A stretch of 36,439 nt of DNA from Akkermansia sp. GTDB taxonomy: Bacteria > Verrucomicrobiota > Verrucomicrobiia > Verrucomicrobiales > Akkermansiaceae. Below are positions 24,501 to 31,457 of the stretch, piece by piece. How positions within the stretch are numbered: position 1 is the first letter of the stretch; the number at the start of each line of letters is the position of its first letter. Under the pieces are notes generated by a model. The model had not been told where the DNA came from. It saw only the letters and a list, made by a program, of their open reading frames with translations, and did no database searches. The DNA lies in NCBI GenBank assembly GCA_017555025.1, contig JAFZHC010000060.1, forward strand, positions 1-36,439, in the 5' to 3' direction. A program made the translations under genes and the position numbers.

Positions 24501-27118
24501 GTGCTCAGTTGCAGGGGCGGGAATTGGTCGTGCCTACAGACTTCCGCCGTAGTGGTAAGGCGGCGGTGGTGTTCAGCTCTCAGCAGGGGTGCTGCGTCGA
24601 TACCGTTCAGGTACAGGCCGGGGTGCAGCAATTGAGGCTATCTTTGCCGGAGAATATGCACGGCAATGTCGTCGGGCAGTTGTTGTTGCCGGGGAGCCTT
24701 AGCGGCTCTTACAAGAGAGCTGAGTCGTTGCGCTTCGATGCTCGAGTTCCCCGTACCGAGAAGCTCTTGTCGGTGGACTGGCAGTTGCCGCCGGGTGTAC
24801 AGTCGCCCGGTAGCCGGGTGAAGGTAGGTGGGCGTGTGCTTGCGCCGGATGGTTCTCCGGTTGCCCGTGCCGCGGTGTGCCTGTGGGCGGTGGATGCCGG
24901 CATGCTCTCGGTGAGTAGGTATACCCTGCCGCAGCCCTGGGCAGTATTTGAAGGCTTTCACGATAGAGCTTTCTCTGTTTTTTACAGGCTGGCTGAGTAT
25001 CCCTACACACTGCCTAACCTGAGCAAGGTGGGGGAGCTGGAGGTGGCCCCTTACTATAGATATATGCCGCTGCCACTCTGCTGGGAGGAGAATGATGAAT
25101 TCTTCTCGCTCATTCACAAGCGTGCCGGTTATTACTCAATATCCCGCAATGCGTTTCGGGCTCGAGCTCTGGCAGAGGTGGATTCCTTGTGGGGGGAAGG
25201 CGGCGGCCTGGGCTCCGGCCTGGGTGGCTCAGATACGCCGCCCCCATTGCGCCTGCGTACGGATTTTACTCCCACGCCGCTGTGGCTGCCGGCCTTGCGC
25301 ACAGATGAAGAGGGGCATTTCTCGGCAGAGCTGACCCTGCCGGATACCTTTACCACTTATCGCGTGATGGCTGTGGTGCAGGGGGCGGATGGTTGCTCCT
25401 TCGGCAATAGCGAAGCAGAGCTGGTGGTGAATCAACCCGTCATGCTGGAGCCCGGTACCCCGCTTTTCATGAGCGTGGGTGATACCCTGCGCCTGCCTGT
25501 GACGGTAACAAACAACACCGGGGCGGAGGGCACTTGGGTTGTCTCGATGCAGGGGGCAGATGCCACGCAGCAGGTGACTTTGGCCGCTGGGCAGTCGGCA
25601 ACTCTGTATTTTGGTTTTACTGCCGCGAGTGAGGGTGAGTGCCTGCTGCAATGGCAGGCTGTGGGCGCAAATGGTAGTGATGCGGTGCAGGGCTGCTTCC
25701 CGGTGCGATTCCCCGCACCTGTCCTGCAGGAGGCGCACCATGTGGCTTTGCGAGCGGGGGATTCTGCTCTGGTTCCGGCGGAGTTATTGGCACCGGAGCT
25801 GCGCAACGGGCGTAATCTGAGTATGGAGGTGGAGCTGTGCGCTGACCCTCTCGCGCAGCTGCGCGGATGTCTGGAGTTCTCGCTGGAGTACCCCTATGGT
25901 TGCACGGAGCAGCGTTCCTCCACCTTGCTGCCTTGGTTGCTCCATAAGCGCTTGGCCCCCTACTGTCCGGCCATGAAAAATAAGAGCGCTGAGGATGTAA
26001 AGGCTGTTGTGAGCTCAACGGTGAGGGGGCTGCTCATGCGGCAGCAGAAGGACGGCGGTCTGAGTTATTGGGATAGCGGTGAGAGCTGCTATTGGGCATC
26101 TGCTCAGGCAGCTTTGGTGCTGACGCTGGCTCAGGAGCAGGGGTACGATGTCCCGGCGCAGGAGCTACAGCAGCTGCGCGACTACCTCATGCGGGAACTT
26201 GCCAAGCAGAAAGAACCGGGCGCATTCACCCGCTATGCCGTGGGGCGTGCCTGCGATGATGTGGTGATAATGGATGCCGCTCTGGCCGATGAAGATGCTC
26301 TGCAGGCACCTGCTTCATATTTCCACAGCCGCCCGGCTATGGCAAGCCTGCGCTTGTTGGCCGACCTGCGTTGCGGAAAGGCGAATTACTACTCCGCCTA
26401 CAACCGCTGGCTGCGAACGGTGTGCGGTGGGAGCTTGCGGTGGGATACTTGGAATAGCGGTTGGGTATTCCTGGCTTTGTATGAGTTCCTGCGCACAACC
26501 CCGCATGCCGCAGCTACTCAGGCTACTCTTTGCACAGCCTGCGGGCGGGAGATTTCCATCGGCCACGAGCCCGTAACCCTGACTGCTGCGGAGGCCGCGA
26601 CGCTTACCCCCATCGCCGGTACGGCTTATGTGACGGTAAAGGCTAAGGCATTGCCCGAGCAGACGGAGTACCTCGGTGTGACCGAGAAGGGCTTGCAGGT
26701 GACCCGTATTTACGAGAAGCGGGGTGATGATGGCGTGTGGCGCGAGGCTCGCGAGTTCAACGTGGGTGATGTGGTGCGTGTGACGCTCACCTGCGCTAAG
26801 GGCGACCGCGAGTTGGAGTACTTCGTGCTCGAGGACTACCTGCCTTCGTGCATGGAGGCCATCAACCCGAATGTGCCCTCGCAGGCCGCCGGGCTGGAGT
26901 GGCGCCCCTGGAGCTATTGTTTTGACCATAAGGAATACCTTTCGCACCGTGTGCGCGGTTTCTGCACCCGCTGGGGTGGGCGCGAACTGCTGAACATGAG
27001 CTACTACGCCCGCGTAAAGCGAGCCGGTGTAACTACCGCTCCGCCCGCTCAGGCCCAGCTTATGTACGAGCCGCAGACTTACGGCCTCTCGCCCAATGCG
27101 GTGATTACTACGCGATAA
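21503..27118 (+). CDS. Alpha-2-macroglobulin-family protein with intact CTEQ thioester (1871 aa)
   Basis: The signal peptide MKQFFHTVMMWVAALGTAYAA indicates export, probably periplasmic. The family forms a bait-triggered protease trap in which a Cys-Gln thioester binds the attacker covalently. The MG2-type FTDRSLYRPGELLHL lies near residue 642. LWAVDAGMLSVSRY lies near 1130. A Gly-rich linker (GGGLGSGLGGSD) precedes the A2M motif LRTDFTPTPLWLPALRTDEE near 1250. The thioester YGCTEQRSS has Cys1467 and Gln1470. The TED-like helical domain and the C-terminal segment, nearly identical to that of the paralog, complete the protein. AGAAGG lies directly against the ATG, which is unusually close for a Shine-Dalgarno site. 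No pbpC-like partner gene is adjacent, unlike the E. coli YfhM locus. It is preceded by the Fic cassette repeat and followed by a terminator. Confidence 0.93.
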   Translation: MKQFFHTVMMWVAALGTAYAAGELCYTLDDAEQVGAGVRIRFAEPLVAASEVRQYGKPSMDIQASVGPKPSIYWTDQNEFLVHFADGTEPGTSYRLELCERLHTYLSGKPVPQTVIEFKAPPCRVEKVDEPGHSWGIPGGAVLLKAQQSYYCGSDYPALPGVKYSFVLTDEQGEPVREVPGKARVAKVRELPEMLVAISLRKASREECAALSPDSSVPGMVMVEPVENLSGCRWRLKVEHPHVAVCSSGISGKFPQELICVPELKMRKQDGRGRLYMELCFSAPVAVAELEKIFHSLTIASGEHVAESVPGTCSKLLQLEGQEIRFTYEPLPEYFSYERRGEFFLKQPRRLTSRVGMWVDGAQHLPVPLQLTLPEGTQAAGGLSMKKAQVIPFALNPSLPTLSEDVATAGGMMLMPLHGEHRLKLHCYAAGSLMVRVARLDAGQYLNLYRYLDRLQFVKHYSDNEIREKLEPLFGAEKEFLVPESADGMQEVELPLNEVEGFGKKPGVYVIAVKACPVAGPPPLRENEEEPFCPEIERFYVLQLTDLMAYTLGDKVLALRRSDGLPVHEGEVSIYGYIQEDNANRLMTFPLRDGLAELSAADDFYIEVALLQSGEDFVHANISSLSMTSGEENRTGCVSLFTDRSLYRPGELLHLCAVVRQMGAEGNCMLPPAGQEVEVAIRQGDKLCHEQKLKLDDYGSAYLDWCLPKEPEEAVGEYILSVNAEGCTPRHLDVQCEEFRRDSFEVQSELVVEPVRPSRAVLRVRATGYDGLPVTDALLKAEVSIGNDDYTVELPLDESGCALHEVELKRRNEWLEGKSVLLRVEGSVCNSRQEYVELPVIVRELYPADFSINFAIHQNQLPMIFLRSAADEELPPERAQELKLSLFVPVYVDEPQANGMVIATLQENCVWQQKLTVPAHCREGVQPDLAPVLHQLMLEAEKKKTNHRFSRCRLKVAGTDSAGNCIEEEIFLPLHRDEFNLPGAGEELKYNAFSTGGVVRAQLQGRELVVPTDFRRSGKAAVVFSSQQGCCVDTVQVQAGVQQLRLSLPENMHGNVVGQLLLPGSLSGSYKRAESLRFDARVPRTEKLLSVDWQLPPGVQSPGSRVKVGGRVLAPDGSPVARAAVCLWAVDAGMLSVSRYTLPQPWAVFEGFHDRAFSVFYRLAEYPYTLPNLSKVGELEVAPYYRYMPLPLCWEENDEFFSLIHKRAGYYSISRNAFRARALAEVDSLWGEGGGLGSGLGGSDTPPPLRLRTDFTPTPLWLPALRTDEEGHFSAELTLPDTFTTYRVMAVVQGADGCSFGNSEAELVVNQPVMLEPGTPLFMSVGDTLRLPVTVTNNTGAEGTWVVSMQGADATQQVTLAAGQSATLYFGFTAASEGECLLQWQAVGANGSDAVQGCFPVRFPAPVLQEAHHVALRAGDSALVPAELLAPELRNGRNLSMEVELCADPLAQLRGCLEFSLEYPYGCTEQRSSTLLPWLLHKRLAPYCPAMKNKSAEDVKAVVSSTVRGLLMRQQKDGGLSYWDSGESCYWASAQAALVLTLAQEQGYDVPAQELQQLRDYLMRELAKQKEPGAFTRYAVGRACDDVVIMDAALADEDALQAPASYFHSRPAMASLRLLADLRCGKANYYSAYNRWLRTVCGGSLRWDTWNSGWVFLALYEFLRTTPHAAATQATLCTACGREISIGHEPVTLTAAEAATLTPIAGTAYVTVKAKALPEQTEYLGVTEKGLQVTRIYEKRGDDGVWREAREFNVGDVVRVTLTCAKGDRELEYFVLEDYLPSCMEAINPNVPSQAAGLEWRPWSYCFDHKEYLSHRVRGFCTRWGGRELLNMSYYARVKRAGVTTAPPAQAQLMYEPQTYGLSPNAVITTR
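26630..27118 (+). repeat. Near-identical 489-bp 3' segment shared by the macroglobulin paralogs, copy 2
   Basis: Colinear with 19384-19872 with scattered substitutions only. The boundary is abrupt: upstream of GTGACGGTAAA the paralogs diverge quickly at synonymous sites. Confidence 0.9.
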
Positions 27119-27149
27119 TCGACCCCGTATTCAGCCTTTTCCGCCTCCC

Positions 27150-27185
27150 GCGCCGCAAGCTACCGGCATGTTTGCGGCGCTTTTT
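27150..27185 (+). terminator. Terminator of the thioester-bearing macroglobulin gene
   Basis: GCGCCGCAA (27150-27158) and TTGCGGCGC (27172-27180) form a 9-bp stem with a 13-nt loop, followed by TTTTT (27181-27185). Confidence 0.88.
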
Positions 27186-27200
27186 GGCGTTCAATCCGGA

Positions 27201-27251
27201 GTCAAATTCCCGAAATTCGGGAATCGCACTCCCGAATTTCGGGAATTTGAC
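27201..27251. repeat. 51-bp double palindrome upstream of the ATPase gene
   Basis: It has two copies of the ATTCCCGAA/TTCGGGAAT palindrome, arranged so that the whole 51 bp is nearly self-complementary (starts GTCAAATTCC, ends GGAATTTGAC). It overlaps the possible TTGACT -35 hexamers at 27247-27257, so a bound protein would block transcription. Its reverse complement matches the downstream copy at 28538-28584 with about two differences. Confidence 0.9.
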
Positions 27252-27268
27252 TTGACTTATGGAGAGGA

Positions 27269-28528
27269 ATGGAGGATGATGAGGGTGCCATGAAAGCAAA
27301 AGACAACCGGGAATATGTACCGCGCAGCATGGGCAGAAAGGTAGAGGAGCTGAGTCGCTTTTACCCCTGTGTGTTGTTAACGGGAGCCAGGCAGGTGGGT
27401 AAATCCACTCTGCTGCGGCACATGCTGCCGGAGGGCATGACTTATCTGACGCTGGATGATTACCAGCTTGCTGAATATGCCCAAAGCGACCCTATGGGCT
27501 TTCTGGATGCGTACCCTGCGCCGCTGTGTATTGATGAGATTCAATACGCTCCCCAGTTGTTTCGAGCCATCAAAATGAAGGTGGATGCCGACCGCCGTCC
27601 CGGTATGTATTGGATGACCGGCTCGCAGCGCTTCCACATGATGAAGGGGGTGAGTGACAGTCTGGCCGGGCGTATCGGGATAGTGGATTTGTACAGCCTG
27701 GCGCAGCGTGAGTTGTATGGAGATGCCGATGGTGGGGTGTACACCCCGGAGCAGCCGGATGAGGCTGTATGTGAGAAGTCTCTCTGTGGCTTGCGTGAAC
27801 TTTACGAGCGTATATGGCGCGGCGGGTATCCGGCACTGCACCGTGACCCTGATTTGCCTGCCTACGATTTCTTCCGCGATTATGTGCAGACCTATGCCGA
27901 GCGTGATGTGCGGAGCTTAACGCAAGTGGGCGATTTGGAGGCTTTTGTTAAGTTGATGCGCTCCGCTGCTATGCGCTCGGGGCAGCAGCTGGTATACAGC
28001 GACCTGGCAAGGGATGCCGGCGTGAGTCCTAAAACAGCAGCTGCGTGGATTTCTATTTTGCAGGCATCGGGCATAGTGGAGCTGCTGGAGCCCTACCATG
28101 TGAATACCACCAAACGACTGGCCAAGACCCCCAAGCTTTATTTTTGTGATACCGGCTTGTGCTGTTGGCTGGCCGGTTGGCGTAGTGCCGAGCAGTTGAT
28201 GGAAGGTCCATTTTCAGGAGCTATTCTCGAGACATGGGTGTATGGGCAATTGATGCGCCGTTATGCAAACGCCGGTATCAAACCCGCTATGACTTATTAT
28301 CGCGACCTCGATGGCGCAGAGGTCGATTTTGTGCTCGAGCTTAATGGTGGCGTGTATCCTCTGGAAGTCAAGCGCAGTTCGGCCCCTATGGAGAGCGATC
28401 TGCGCTGGTGCCGAAAGATTCCTGTACCTTCCTGGGCCGAGCTGAAAGCCCCCGTCGTTTTCTGCACCTCCGAAAAAGCCCGCCCCATGCCCCACGGCGC
28501 TTGGGCTTTCCCTATTTCCGGTCTCTAA
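27269..28528 (+). CDS. AAA ATPase with DUF4143 C-terminal domain (419 aa)
   Basis: This family has a P-loop ATPase half and a DUF4143 half with a PD-(D/E)xK-like core. Its members are common single genes in gut bacteria with no settled function. Walker A is GARQVGKST at 39-47 (after the typical YVPR lead-in) and Walker B is LCIDEIQ with D89-E90. The sensor-like MTGSQRF lies near 116. LVYSDLARDAGVSPKTAAAW near 245 looks like a helix-turn-helix. The C-terminal YYRDLDGAEVDFVLELN and YPLEVKRS give D353 and E366-x-K368 of the nuclease-like fold. Two starts are possible: ATG 27269 after GGAGAGG, or ATG 27290 close to the predicted transcript start (TTGACT/GATGAT at 27252-27280). The gene stands alone between palindromic repeats and is likely autoregulated. 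Function inferred only to family level. Confidence 0.9.
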   Translation: MEDDEGAMKAKDNREYVPRSMGRKVEELSRFYPCVLLTGARQVGKSTLLRHMLPEGMTYLTLDDYQLAEYAQSDPMGFLDAYPAPLCIDEIQYAPQLFRAIKMKVDADRRPGMYWMTGSQRFHMMKGVSDSLAGRIGIVDLYSLAQRELYGDADGGVYTPEQPDEAVCEKSLCGLRELYERIWRGGYPALHRDPDLPAYDFFRDYVQTYAERDVRSLTQVGDLEAFVKLMRSAAMRSGQQLVYSDLARDAGVSPKTAAAWISILQASGIVELLEPYHVNTTKRLAKTPKLYFCDTGLCCWLAGWRSAEQLMEGPFSGAILETWVYGQLMRRYANAGIKPAMTYYRDLDGAEVDFVLELNGGVYPLEVKRSSAPMESDLRWCRKIPVPSWAELKAPVVFCTSEKARPMPHGAWAFPISGL

Positions 28529-28537
28529 AGTGGAATG

Positions 28538-28584
28538 GTCAAATTCCCGAAAATCGGGAGTGCTATTCCCGAATTTCGGGAATT
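28538..28584. repeat. ~47-bp double palindrome downstream of the ATPase gene
   Basis: It begins GTCAAATTCCCGAAAATCGG and has the same two ATTCCCGAA-type palindromes. The central AGTGCTATT matches the reverse complement of the upstream copy better than its direct reading, so the two flanks are inverted relative to each other. It starts 9 bp after the stop codon. Confidence 0.88.
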
Positions 28585-28604
28585 AAGGGGGCTGAGATAC
28601 AAGA

Positions 28605-28637
28605 AAGCCGCAGTCTGTAAAGGCTGCGGCTTTGTTT
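28605..28637. terminator. Bidirectional terminator between the ATPase gene and guaA
   Basis: AAGCCGCAG (28605-28613) pairs with CTGCGGCTT (28624-28632). The plus side has TTTGTTT. The minus side has TTTC from plus AAGAAA. It lies between convergent genes. Confidence 0.75.
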
Positions 28638-28700
28638 CTGCGGGGGAACCCCGCCTTGCTTTCTACATTGTCAGTAGTAATTTGCAGATGGTAAATCTCT

Positions 28701-30224
28701 TTACTCCCACTCGATGGATGCCGGGGGCTTGGTGCTGATGTCGAAGAGCACGCGGTTGATGCCCTTGACTTCGTTGAGGATGCGGTTGGAAGCCTCGCGC
28801 AGCAGGTCGTAGGGCAGCTGTACCCAGTCGGCCGTCATGGCGTCCTCAGACACGATGGCGCGCAGGTTGGTGGCGAACTCGTAGGAACGCTCGTCGCCCT
28901 TCACACCCACGGTCTTCACGGGGATGAGGCCGGCGTAGGCCTGCCAGCACTTGTCGTACCAGTCCCACTTGCGGAGGGTGCCGATGAAGATGGCATCGCA
29001 CTCGCGGATGATGTCGAGGCGCTCCTTGGTCACCTCACCCGGGCAGCGCACGGCCAGACCGGGGCCGGGGAAGGGATGGCGCCACAGGATGTCGTGGGAA
29101 ATGCCCATGGAGGCACCCAGCTCGCGCACCTCGTCCTTGAAGAGGAAGGCGAGCGGCTCAATAACCTTACCCTCCTCCTGCATCTTGAGCACGCGCTCCA
29201 CACGGTTATGGTGGGTCTTAATGACGGAGGCCTTGCTCTTGGCGTTGGATGCACTCTCAATCACGTCCGGGTACAGGGTACCCTGAGCCAGCATTTCGGC
29301 GTCGCCCACGGCGTCCCAGAACACGTCGATGAAGAGGTTACCGATGATGCGGCGCTTCTTCTCGGGAGCGGTCTCGCCGGCGAGGGCTGCCAGGAAACGC
29401 TCGGAGGCGTCCACCGTCTCAATCTTCACGCCCATGCGCTCAAAGTTGGCCTGTACTTCCTTGGCCTCATCCTTGCGCAGCAGACCGTTGTCCACAAAGA
29501 TGCAGCGTACATTCACGCCGGCCTCGTGCAGCAGAACAGCCAGCACGGTGCTGTCCACACCGCCGGACACGCCGCAAACCACCTGCTTGTCACCCACCTT
29601 GGCGCGGATGTCTTCGATGAGTTCACGCTTGAAGTCGCCGATGTCGAAGGGAGCGAGCTCCTTGGCGTAGGAAAGGAAATTCTTGAGGATGGTGCGGCCC
29701 TCGTGGGAGTGCGTCACCTCGGGGTGGAACTGAATGCCGAACATCTGCTCGCCCCATTGCAGGGATACAGGCACACCATCGCTGTTGCGGGCAATCACCT
29801 TGCAGTTGTCGGCCAAGTGATCCACGGTGTCGGAGTGGCTCATCCACACCTGAGAGGAGGGGGACATGTCAGCGTAAAGTCCCTCGAGCTTCTCGGGGAT
29901 GAGGGCGGCGGGGCCGTACTCGCGCTTGTTGCTGCTGCGCACGGTGCCACCGGTCTTGATGTTGAGCAGCTGCATGCCGTAGCATACACCCAGAATAGGT
30001 ACGTTGAAGGAGGTGAGCCATTCAAAGTCAATATCCGGGGCATCAGGCTCGGAAGTGCTGCGCGGACCACCGGAGAGGATGATGGCTCCGGGCTCGCTGA
30101 TTTCGTGCAAATCCTCCAGCGCATAGAGCTTGGCAAGGAAGCCCAGCTCGCGCACGCGGCGCACGATGAGCTGCGTGTACTGTGAGCCGTAGTCGATAAC
30201 GGCAACAATGTGTTTCGGCGTCAT
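28701..30224 (-). CDS. guaA: GMP synthase (glutamine-hydrolysing)
   Basis: It converts XMP to GMP using ATP and the amide nitrogen of glutamine, the last step of guanine nucleotide synthesis in the cytosol. The N-terminal class I glutamine amidotransferase has the nucleophile C81 in GVCYGMQLL and the His167/Glu169 dyad in QFHPEVTHS. The ATP pyrophosphatase P-loop is SGGVDS at 220-225. The GuaA C-terminal dimerisation domain follows, ending in FDISTKPPASIEWE, the family's hallmark terminus. At 507 aa it is the usual length. It has its own promoter at 30268-30296 and shares a bidirectional terminator with the convergent ATPase gene. The composition is that of the core genome. Confidence 0.98.
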   Translation of the reverse strand: MTPKHIVAVIDYGSQYTQLIVRRVRELGFLAKLYALEDLHEISEPGAIILSGGPRSTSEPDAPDIDFEWLTSFNVPILGVCYGMQLLNIKTGGTVRSSNKREYGPAALIPEKLEGLYADMSPSSQVWMSHSDTVDHLADNCKVIARNSDGVPVSLQWGEQMFGIQFHPEVTHSHEGRTILKNFLSYAKELAPFDIGDFKRELIEDIRAKVGDKQVVCGVSGGVDSTVLAVLLHEAGVNVRCIFVDNGLLRKDEAKEVQANFERMGVKIETVDASERFLAALAGETAPEKKRRIIGNLFIDVFWDAVGDAEMLAQGTLYPDVIESASNAKSKASVIKTHHNRVERVLKMQEEGKVIEPLAFLFKDEVRELGASMGISHDILWRHPFPGPGLAVRCPGEVTKERLDIIRECDAIFIGTLRKWDWYDKCWQAYAGLIPVKTVGVKGDERSYEFATNLRAIVSEDAMTADWVQLPYDLLREASNRILNEVKGINRVLFDISTKPPASIEWE

Positions 30225-30267
30225 AAAACTGTTTGAGTTAACGTGTGGAACACTAAGTGTTTAGCAG

Positions 30268-30296
30268 ATTATATCAGATGAACAAGGCAAAGTGAA
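30268..30296 (-). promoter_or_regulatory. Sigma70-like promoter of guaA
   Basis: On the minus strand: TTCACT (30296-30291), a 17-bp spacer and a perfect TATAAT (30273-30268). Transcription is expected near 30261, giving a leader of about 37 nt. No purine-riboswitch-like fold was recognised in this short leader. Confidence 0.75.
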
Positions 30297-30490
30297 GCCC
30301 AAATTTTATTCCGGTCAGCTCTAAAACTTCAAACTCATCAATAAATGAGATTTTTCGGGTCGAATGCGGGTATATACGCGGAACTTCAGAGCCTGCGGCA
30401 GCATAAACCGATGCTACCGAATGGAGCGTGCTTGTGCGGTCTTATGATGAATTCAGAGATGGTCGATTGAAGTAGCAAACTTTTAACAAA

Positions 30491-30518
30491 TTACCCGCGC
30501 CGTTGGTGGCGCGGGTAA
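30491..30518 (-). terminator. Terminator of the alaS-pssA transcript
   Basis: TTACCCGCGCC (30491-30501), a 6-nt loop and GGCGCGGGTAA (30508-30518) form a perfect 11-bp stem. On the minus strand it is followed by TTTGTT. Confidence 0.85.
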
Positions 30519-30575
30519 AGGATGAGAAAGCGGCTTGCTACTTCTGCGAAAGCGTAGTAGCCGTACGGAAACGGA

Positions 30576-31433
30576 TTACTTGTTTTCGTTCTCCTCTTCC
30601 TCCTCGTCGTCATCATCATACACTTCGATGGCGCGGCGCATGCGGCGGGTGAGGAAGGGGCGGATGATGAGGCCGTAGAGCAGGTAGCACAGGAAAATGA
30701 GAGCCGGTGCAATCCACGGGAAGGCGATGAGGGCGCAGACGGCGGCAACGGCCATCAGCATGGCAATGAGGGTGCCGCGCTTTTCAAAGTTCACGTGCTT
30801 GAAGCTCGGGTAAATTACGCGGCTCATCATGAGCAGCGAGACCACCGTCATCACAACAGCCATGAGAATCTGCCAGAAAGGCTCAATAATAAGGTTGCGG
30901 TTGGTGGTGAGGTCGATGACGAGGTACATCGTGCTCACGACCGCACCGGCAGCCATGGGCACCGGCAGACCGACGAAGTCCATACTCTGGTTGGGCTTCT
31001 TGGGAGCTGCTGCCATGCAGTTGAAACGAGCCAGACGCAGGGCGGCGCAGAGCAGGTAAAGCACGGCAATGCCGAAACCGATATAAGGTACCGGCAGGTT
31101 GAAGAGCACGGCACGAGCCAACAGCATGGCCGGGGCAATGCCGAAGGATACTACGTCGGCAATGGAGTCAAACTCACGGCCGAAGGGACCATCGCTCTTG
31201 CACATGCGAGCCACGCGGCCATCGAGCAGGTCGAAGACACAGGCGGCAAAGATGAGGTAGGTAGCTTTCTGGTAGCATTCAAATGCCTCCGGAGAGCCGT
31301 CGGGCAATTGCATCCCCTTGAAGATGGTGAGGATGGAGAAGAAACCGCACAGCAGGTTGCCCGCTGTCAGCAGGTTGGGCAGAATGGGTATCTGCGGTTC
31401 ATCCGGGTAAACCGGGGGTTGATTCTGTGACAT
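30576..31433 (-). CDS. pssA: CDP-diacylglycerol-serine O-phosphatidyltransferase (phosphatidylserine synthase)
   Basis: It makes phosphatidylserine from CDP-diacylglycerol and serine, the precursor of phosphatidylethanolamine, at the inner membrane. The CDP-alcohol phosphotransferase signature DG(x)2AR(x)8G(x)3D(x)3D is complete: D71-G72, A75-R76, G85, D89 and D93 (DLLDGRVAR then GREFDSIAD). LPNLLTAGNLLCGFFSIL is the typical lead-in helix. About seven or eight hydrophobic helices follow, as in the membrane-bound (subclass II) enzymes. The C-terminus is a strikingly acidic tail (DDDDEEEEENENK), an unusual feature. It starts 24 bp after the alaS stop with no terminator between, so it is very likely cotranscribed with alaS. 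Confidence 0.92.
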   Translation of the reverse strand: MSQNQPPVYPDEPQIPILPNLLTAGNLLCGFFSILTIFKGMQLPDGSPEAFECYQKATYLIFAACVFDLLDGRVARMCKSDGPFGREFDSIADVVSFGIAPAMLLARAVLFNLPVPYIGFGIAVLYLLCAALRLARFNCMAAAPKKPNQSMDFVGLPVPMAAGAVVSTMYLVIDLTTNRNLIIEPFWQILMAVVMTVVSLLMMSRVIYPSFKHVNFEKRGTLIAMLMAVAAVCALIAFPWIAPALIFLCYLLYGLIIRPFLTRRMRRAIEVYDDDDEEEEENENK

Positions 31434-31457
31434 GGTCGTGAGTGTAGTGTTGTTTGG

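Larger units (their letters stand above)
30225..30575. other. Intergenic region between guaA and pssA
   Basis: 351 bp. It holds the guaA promoter (30268-30296), a terminator for pssA (30491-30518) and a second hairpin with a GAAA loop at 30537-30561 between that terminator and the pssA stop. Nothing recognisable was seen in 30300-30480. Confidence 0.7.
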
